From NCBI GenBank assembly GCA_030638935.1, contig DAOWDR010000340.1, forward strand, positions 1 to 11,007: 11,007 bases of DNA. The letters run 5' to 3'. Position numbers and translations under genes: made by a program. The DNA comes from Desulfobacteraceae bacterium (GTDB taxonomy: Bacteria > Desulfobacterota > Desulfobacteria > Desulfobacterales > Desulfobacteraceae). Below, piece by piece: positions 8,145-11,007 of this stretch (the stretch's first letter is position 1; each line of letters starts with the position of its first letter). A model generated the notes under the pieces. That model saw only the letters and a program-made list of their open reading frames with translations. It searched no databases and was not told the origin of the DNA.

Positions 8145-8173
8145 TTGACATAAGCCGATCTTTTGTGTATCTG
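8145..8173 (+). promoter_or_regulatory. Promoter upstream of the LysM-like gene
   Basis: TTGACA (8145-8150) is a perfect -35 consensus. After exactly 17 bases comes TATCTG (8168-8173), matching the first three -10 bases. A transcript starting near 8180 would leave a leader of about 30 bases before the ATG at 8210. The site lies 20 bases after the rng stop and overlaps the GTG at 8165, which argues against that codon as a start. Confidence 0.55.
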
Positions 8174-8197
8174 AAGCAATTTCAACTAAATTGGGAT

Positions 8198-8203
8198 AAG
8201 GAG
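8198..8203 (+). promoter_or_regulatory. Ribosome binding site AAGGAG deciding the LysM-like gene start
   Basis: AAGGAG lies six bases before the ATG at 8210. No such site precedes the in-frame GTG at 8165, so the ATG is the better start. Confidence 0.75.
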
Positions 8204-8209
8204 AAAAAA

Positions 8210-9046
8210 ATGCTCCTGAATATGGGAAAAGATAAACCAAAAACAATTGCAATAATATCAATAGTACTCTTTGTAGTTATTGCGGGTTGGTTGTTTCTTA
8301 CGCCCAATGACAAGTCTGTCGACAGTATGGGAGAAAAAAACAGTAAGGTACAGCCTGATTCAGGTGCTTTTTTGGGAACCATTGGGAAGTCAGAAACAGA
8401 TATGGAAGATAAAGGCCTTGTCAAAGGGTCGATTAATGTACCGCCAACCATTGATTATAAAGATTTGGAAAAGGACAAAATCCTTAAAACCTTGATGGAA
8501 ACCAGAAAAGAGGATCTTGGGATTCAAAAAAGCCTTGATATGATCGTCAGATCAGATGAATCATTTATTATCGGCGGATCAAGGGTGTCAATGAAGGAAA
8601 TTCTTGAAAAAGCATTTACCAAAAGTGGGGATGTATATCAGGAAAATATTTCCGCCTCTGGTGGAGCAATACCTGGAAAAATCAGGAGGTATGGTATCCA
8701 TGTGGTGCAACCCGGTGACAATATCTGGAATATTCATTTCAATATTTTAAAGGAATACTATGGCAATAAGGATATCCAGGTTGCATCAAAGGCAGACGAA
8801 CCTGGTAATCTGGGATTTAGCTCCGGTGTTGGTAAAATTTTAAAATTTTCAGAAACCATGGTGATTATCTATAACCTGATTGAAAAAAAAGTTGTAGAGG
8901 ATATCAACCTGCTGGAGCCCTTGAGCAAAATAGTGGTTTATAACATGGATGCAGTGTTTACCCTGCTTGGGGAAATTAATTATAACAATGTAGACAGAAT
9001 TCAGTTTGATGGGAAAAATATCTGGATTCCTGCAAAAAAATCTTAA
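8210..9046 (+). CDS. Membrane-anchored LysM-like protein of unknown function
   Basis: The 278-residue protein starts MLLNMGKDKPK and has one membrane segment at about 12-31 (IAIISIVLFVVIAGWLFLT). The remainder is probably periplasmic, since the positive charges precede the segment. A low-complexity linker (32-80) leads to a helical, charged part (82-140). At 161-176, YGIHVVQPGDNIWNIH strongly resembles the opening of a LysM peptidoglycan-binding module (consensus like Y-V-x-GD-W-I). The usual closing L-x-IP element appears only at the end, as NIWIPAKKS (270-278), about 95 residues later instead of 30-40, so the module is expanded or interrupted. No catalytic motif is recognisable. It may be a cell-wall-linked accessory protein; this is inference. 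The start was chosen at 8210 over a GTG 45 bases upstream because of the ribosome site and the promoter overlap. It lies between rng and yajC, all on the same strand. Confidence 0.85.
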   Translation: MLLNMGKDKPKTIAIISIVLFVVIAGWLFLTPNDKSVDSMGEKNSKVQPDSGAFLGTIGKSETDMEDKGLVKGSINVPPTIDYKDLEKDKILKTLMETRKEDLGIQKSLDMIVRSDESFIIGGSRVSMKEILEKAFTKSGDVYQENISASGGAIPGKIRRYGIHVVQPGDNIWNIHFNILKEYYGNKDIQVASKADEPGNLGFSSGVGKILKFSETMVIIYNLIEKKVVEDINLLEPLSKIVVYNMDAVFTLLGEINYNNVDRIQFDGKNIWIPAKKS

Positions 9047-9048
9047 AT

Positions 9049-9054
9049 TATACT
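9049..9054 (+). promoter_or_regulatory. Possible -10 box for yajC-secD
   Basis: TATACT matches five of six -10 consensus bases just after the LysM-like stop, but no good -35 lies 16-18 bases upstream (TTCCTG at best). It would give a leader of about 30 bases. The genes may instead be transcribed from the upstream promoter, since no terminator is visible. Confidence 0.25.
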
Positions 9055-9080
9055 TAATCATAAATTTTTATTAACGTGAA

Positions 9081-9087
9081 GGAGGAG
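9081..9087 (+). promoter_or_regulatory. Strong ribosome binding site supporting a TTG start of yajC
   Basis: GGAGGAG lies five bases before the TTG at 9093. With such a near-perfect site, the uncommon TTG is a credible start; the next ATG is the codon for Met8, whose site would be too far away. Confidence 0.75.
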
Positions 9088-9092
9088 TAACT

Positions 9093-9437
9093 TTGATTAG
9101 CACAGCATATGCAATGGGAGCAACCGGCGGACAGGCAGGACAGGCAGGCGGTATTGCCGGATTTCTGCCAATCATTATTTTGTTTGCCATTTTTTATTTT
9201 CTATTGATAAGACCCCAGCAGAAAAAAGCAAAAGAACACAAAGGGATGATCAGCAATCTTAAAAAAGGGGCCCGGATTGTCACCTCCGGCGGTATCTATG
9301 GTACCATTGTGTCTATTGACGACACCACCATAGGTCTTGAAATTGCTGAAAAGGTAAAAATTAAAATTTCCCGCGGGAATGTTGCAGCCCAGATCACGGA
9401 CAATGATTCTGCCCAGAAATCAGATAAAAAGAAATAA
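9093..9437 (+). CDS. yajC: Sec translocon accessory protein YajC
   Basis: YajC is a small single-pass inner-membrane protein that associates with SecD and SecF and the Sec holotranslocon; its exact role is unsettled. The 114-residue product is of usual length (E. coli 110). A short Gly/Gln/Ala-rich N-terminus (10-20) comes first, then one membrane helix (about 21-39, FLPIIILFAIFYFLLI). The family hallmark RPQQKKAKEH follows at 40-49, with the conserved KKGARIVTSGGIYGTIVSI (57-75) cytoplasmic region and a charged lysine-rich tail. A TTG start is used with a strong ribosome site. A 9-base tandem repeat (ACAGGCAGG, 9131-9139 and 9140-9148) encodes the GQAGQAG stretch. secD follows 23 bases later with the same strand and likely the same transcript. 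Confidence 0.95.
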   Translation: MISTAYAMGATGGQAGQAGGIAGFLPIIILFAIFYFLLIRPQQKKAKEHKGMISNLKKGARIVTSGGIYGTIVSIDDTTIGLEIAEKVKIKISRGNVAAQITDNDSAQKSDKKK

Positions 9438-9447
9438 TAAATCCATT

Positions 9448-9452
9448 AGGAG
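9448..9452 (+). promoter_or_regulatory. Ribosome binding site supporting a TTG start of secD
   Basis: AGGAG lies eight bases before the TTG at 9461. The next in-frame ATG is 33 bases on and inside the first membrane helix, so the TTG is preferred. Confidence 0.65.
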
Positions 9453-9460
9453 CGATTAGA

Positions 9461-11007
9461 TTGAAACTATTTACCTTTAAACGTTTATTTATAATGGGTA
9501 TTATCCTTGGGGCAATTGTTTGTCTTATCCCGACTTTTTACAACACCTGGCCCCATAAAAAAATTAATATGGGCCTTGACCTCCAGGGAGGCATGCATCT
9601 GGTGTTGGAAGTTCAAAATGAAAAAGCAGTGGAAGCTGAGTTGGAAAGAACCGTCCATGAAATAAAAAAAGAGCTTCGAGATGAAGGGATTAAACATCTT
9701 GGCATTTCCCGTCAGAATGATAATACCATCCAGGCCAAACTTTCGGGTGAAGAGAATAAAAAAGGCTTTGAAAAAATTATTTCCGAAGAATTTGCAAATC
9801 TGGTAATCCCCTCACCTGCCACTGTGGCAGATGGGTTCAGTTTTATCTTAAGTCTGCCGGATGCCGAAATGGAGACGATCAAGAGAATGGCCACTGAACA
9901 GGCCCTTGAGACCATCCGGAACCGAATTGATGAATTTGGTGTCAACGAACCGGATATCCGGATGCAGGGGGATAATAGAATCCTTCTTCAATTGCCTGGT
10001 ATCAGTGATCCTGACAGAGCCAAGGACCTGATAGGCAAGACCGCCCAGTTGACCTTTCAGATAGTCAATGACGATGCCAGCGTGGCCAACGCCCTTAAAG
10101 GTAGCCCCCCGGTTGGAACTGAAATACTATTTCAGAACAAATTGGACCCTTCCACCGGGAATGTTTCAAAAGTTCCATTTCTTATCAAAAAGCAGGTTCT
10201 TCTGGATGGCAGCCTTTTAATTGACGCCAGAATTGAATTTGACCAATTCCAGCAGCCACAGATCGGTATAGAATTCAACCGGAAAGGGGCCAGGATATTT
10301 GAGAGAATTACCGGTGCCAATGTTAATAAACGTCTTGCCATAGTTCTTGATAAAACCGTTTATTCGGCTCCTGTTATCCAGGATCGGATTGCAGGGGGAA
10401 AGGCCAGAATTACAGGCCGGTTCACCACTGAAGAAGCCAAGGACCTTGCCATTGCACTTAGGGCAGGCTCCCTTCCGGCTCCCGTTAAAATCATAGAAGA
10501 GCGTACTGTTGGACCAACACTGGGTGCGGATTCTGTTCGAATGGGACTTTTGTCCATGGTGGCAGGCGGTTCTCTTATCCTTTTGTTTATGATGGTTTAC
10601 TATAAAGGTGCAGGCCTTATTGCCAATCTAGCGCTTGTTGTGAATATTATTCTTATTGGTGGAGCGCTTGCTGCATTTGGTGCCACCCTAACCCTTCCGG
10701 GAATAGCAGGTATTATTCTCACCATTGGTATGGCTGTTGATGCAAATGTAATTATTTATGAAAGGATTAGAGAGGAACTTCGCTCGGGAAAAACAGCGCT
10801 TGCTGCAGTTCATGCCGGATTTGACAGAGCCTCTTTGACCATTTTGGATGCCAATGTAACCACATTGATTGCCGCCATTGTCCTGTTTCAGTTTGGCACC
10901 GGTCCCATCAAGGGATTTGCCTTGACATTGGGCTTTGGCATTCTTGCCAGTCTTTTCACAGCCCTGGTTCTTTCAAAAAGTATTTTTGATCTGTTATTGC
11001 GCAATAA
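9461..11007 (+). CDS. secD: Protein translocase subunit SecD, partial at the 3' end
   Basis: SecD is an inner-membrane RND-family protein that with SecF uses the proton gradient to help preproteins leave the SecYEG channel on the periplasmic side. The open frame covers 515 residues and reaches the last base with no stop, so only a few residues are missing; secF would be expected next. A membrane helix is at about 8-27. The conserved GLDLQGGMHLVLEV (38-51) follows, then the periplasmic P1 domain (about 50-340, with RNRIDEFGVNEPDIRMQG and IGKTAQLTFQIV). AGSLPAPVKIIEERTVGPTLG (335-354) precedes the helix bundle. GIAGIILTIGMAVDANVIIYERIREEL (414-440) carries the Asp427 expected in proton coupling. 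The closing helix pair is at about 460-505. It is shorter than E. coli SecD (615) because P1 is smaller, as in many non-enteric bacteria. The TTG start has an AGGAG site; the spacing to yajC suggests a shared operon. Confidence 0.96.
   Translation, partial: MKLFTFKRLFIMGIILGAIVCLIPTFYNTWPHKKINMGLDLQGGMHLVLEVQNEKAVEAELERTVHEIKKELRDEGIKHLGISRQNDNTIQAKLSGEENKKGFEKIISEEFANLVIPSPATVADGFSFILSLPDAEMETIKRMATEQALETIRNRIDEFGVNEPDIRMQGDNRILLQLPGISDPDRAKDLIGKTAQLTFQIVNDDASVANALKGSPPVGTEILFQNKLDPSTGNVSKVPFLIKKQVLLDGSLLIDARIEFDQFQQPQIGIEFNRKGARIFERITGANVNKRLAIVLDKTVYSAPVIQDRIAGGKARITGRFTTEEAKDLAIALRAGSLPAPVKIIEERTVGPTLGADSVRMGLLSMVAGGSLILLFMMVYYKGAGLIANLALVVNIILIGGALAAFGATLTLPGIAGIILTIGMAVDANVIIYERIREELRSGKTALAAVHAGFDRASLTILDANVTTLIAAIVLFQFGTGPIKGFALTLGFGILASLFTALVLSKSIFDLLLRN

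Noticed and set aside
8126..8209. Terminator after rng
   Set aside because: No GC-rich hairpin followed by a T run is visible between the rng stop and the next gene.
9131..9148. Tandem 9-base repeat as a possible phase-variable tract
   Set aside because: There are only two copies and the unit is a multiple of three, so a change would only alter the length of a Gly/Gln-rich N-terminus.

Overview
The window is about 11 kb of fairly AT-rich, densely packed bacterial chromosome. It carries mostly housekeeping genes and no sign of mobile DNA, CRISPR arrays, tRNA or rRNA. The family mix and moderate base composition, together with the two-gene parE-parC pair, an RNase G-like nuclease of about 490 residues and a short SecD after yajC, fit an anaerobic Desulfobacterota lineage (Desulfobacteraceae-like). 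This placement is inferred from general resemblance and was not tested.

Layout. From the left edge to 827, a minus-strand gene runs off the window. It encodes at least 275 residues of an alpha-helical, HEAT-like protein of unknown function. A 106-bp divergent intergenic region (828-933) holds a candidate minus-strand promoter and an inverted repeat. Three plus-strand genes then overlap at their junctions: parE (934-2874), parC (2874-5153) and an mltF-like lytic transglycosylase (5150-6565). A 96-bp gap with a candidate promoter and a small palindrome precedes an RNase E/G family gene (6662-8125). After a short gap with a TTGACA-type promoter comes a membrane-anchored protein with a LysM-like segment (best start 8210, end 9046), then yajC (9093-9437) and secD (9461 to the right edge, missing only its last residues).

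How the genes fit together. ParE and ParC form topoisomerase IV, which unlinks daughter chromosomes. The overlapping mltF-like gene cuts peptidoglycan, so the operon joins chromosome decatenation with cell-wall remodelling. The right half joins RNA processing (RNase G), a small cell-envelope protein of unknown job, and the Sec export accessory proteins YajC and SecD; secF is expected just past the right edge.

No clearly new multi-gene system is visible. The least understood elements are the HEAT-like partial gene with its ten-base homopolymer, the atypical LysM-like protein, and the parE-parC-mltF coupling.
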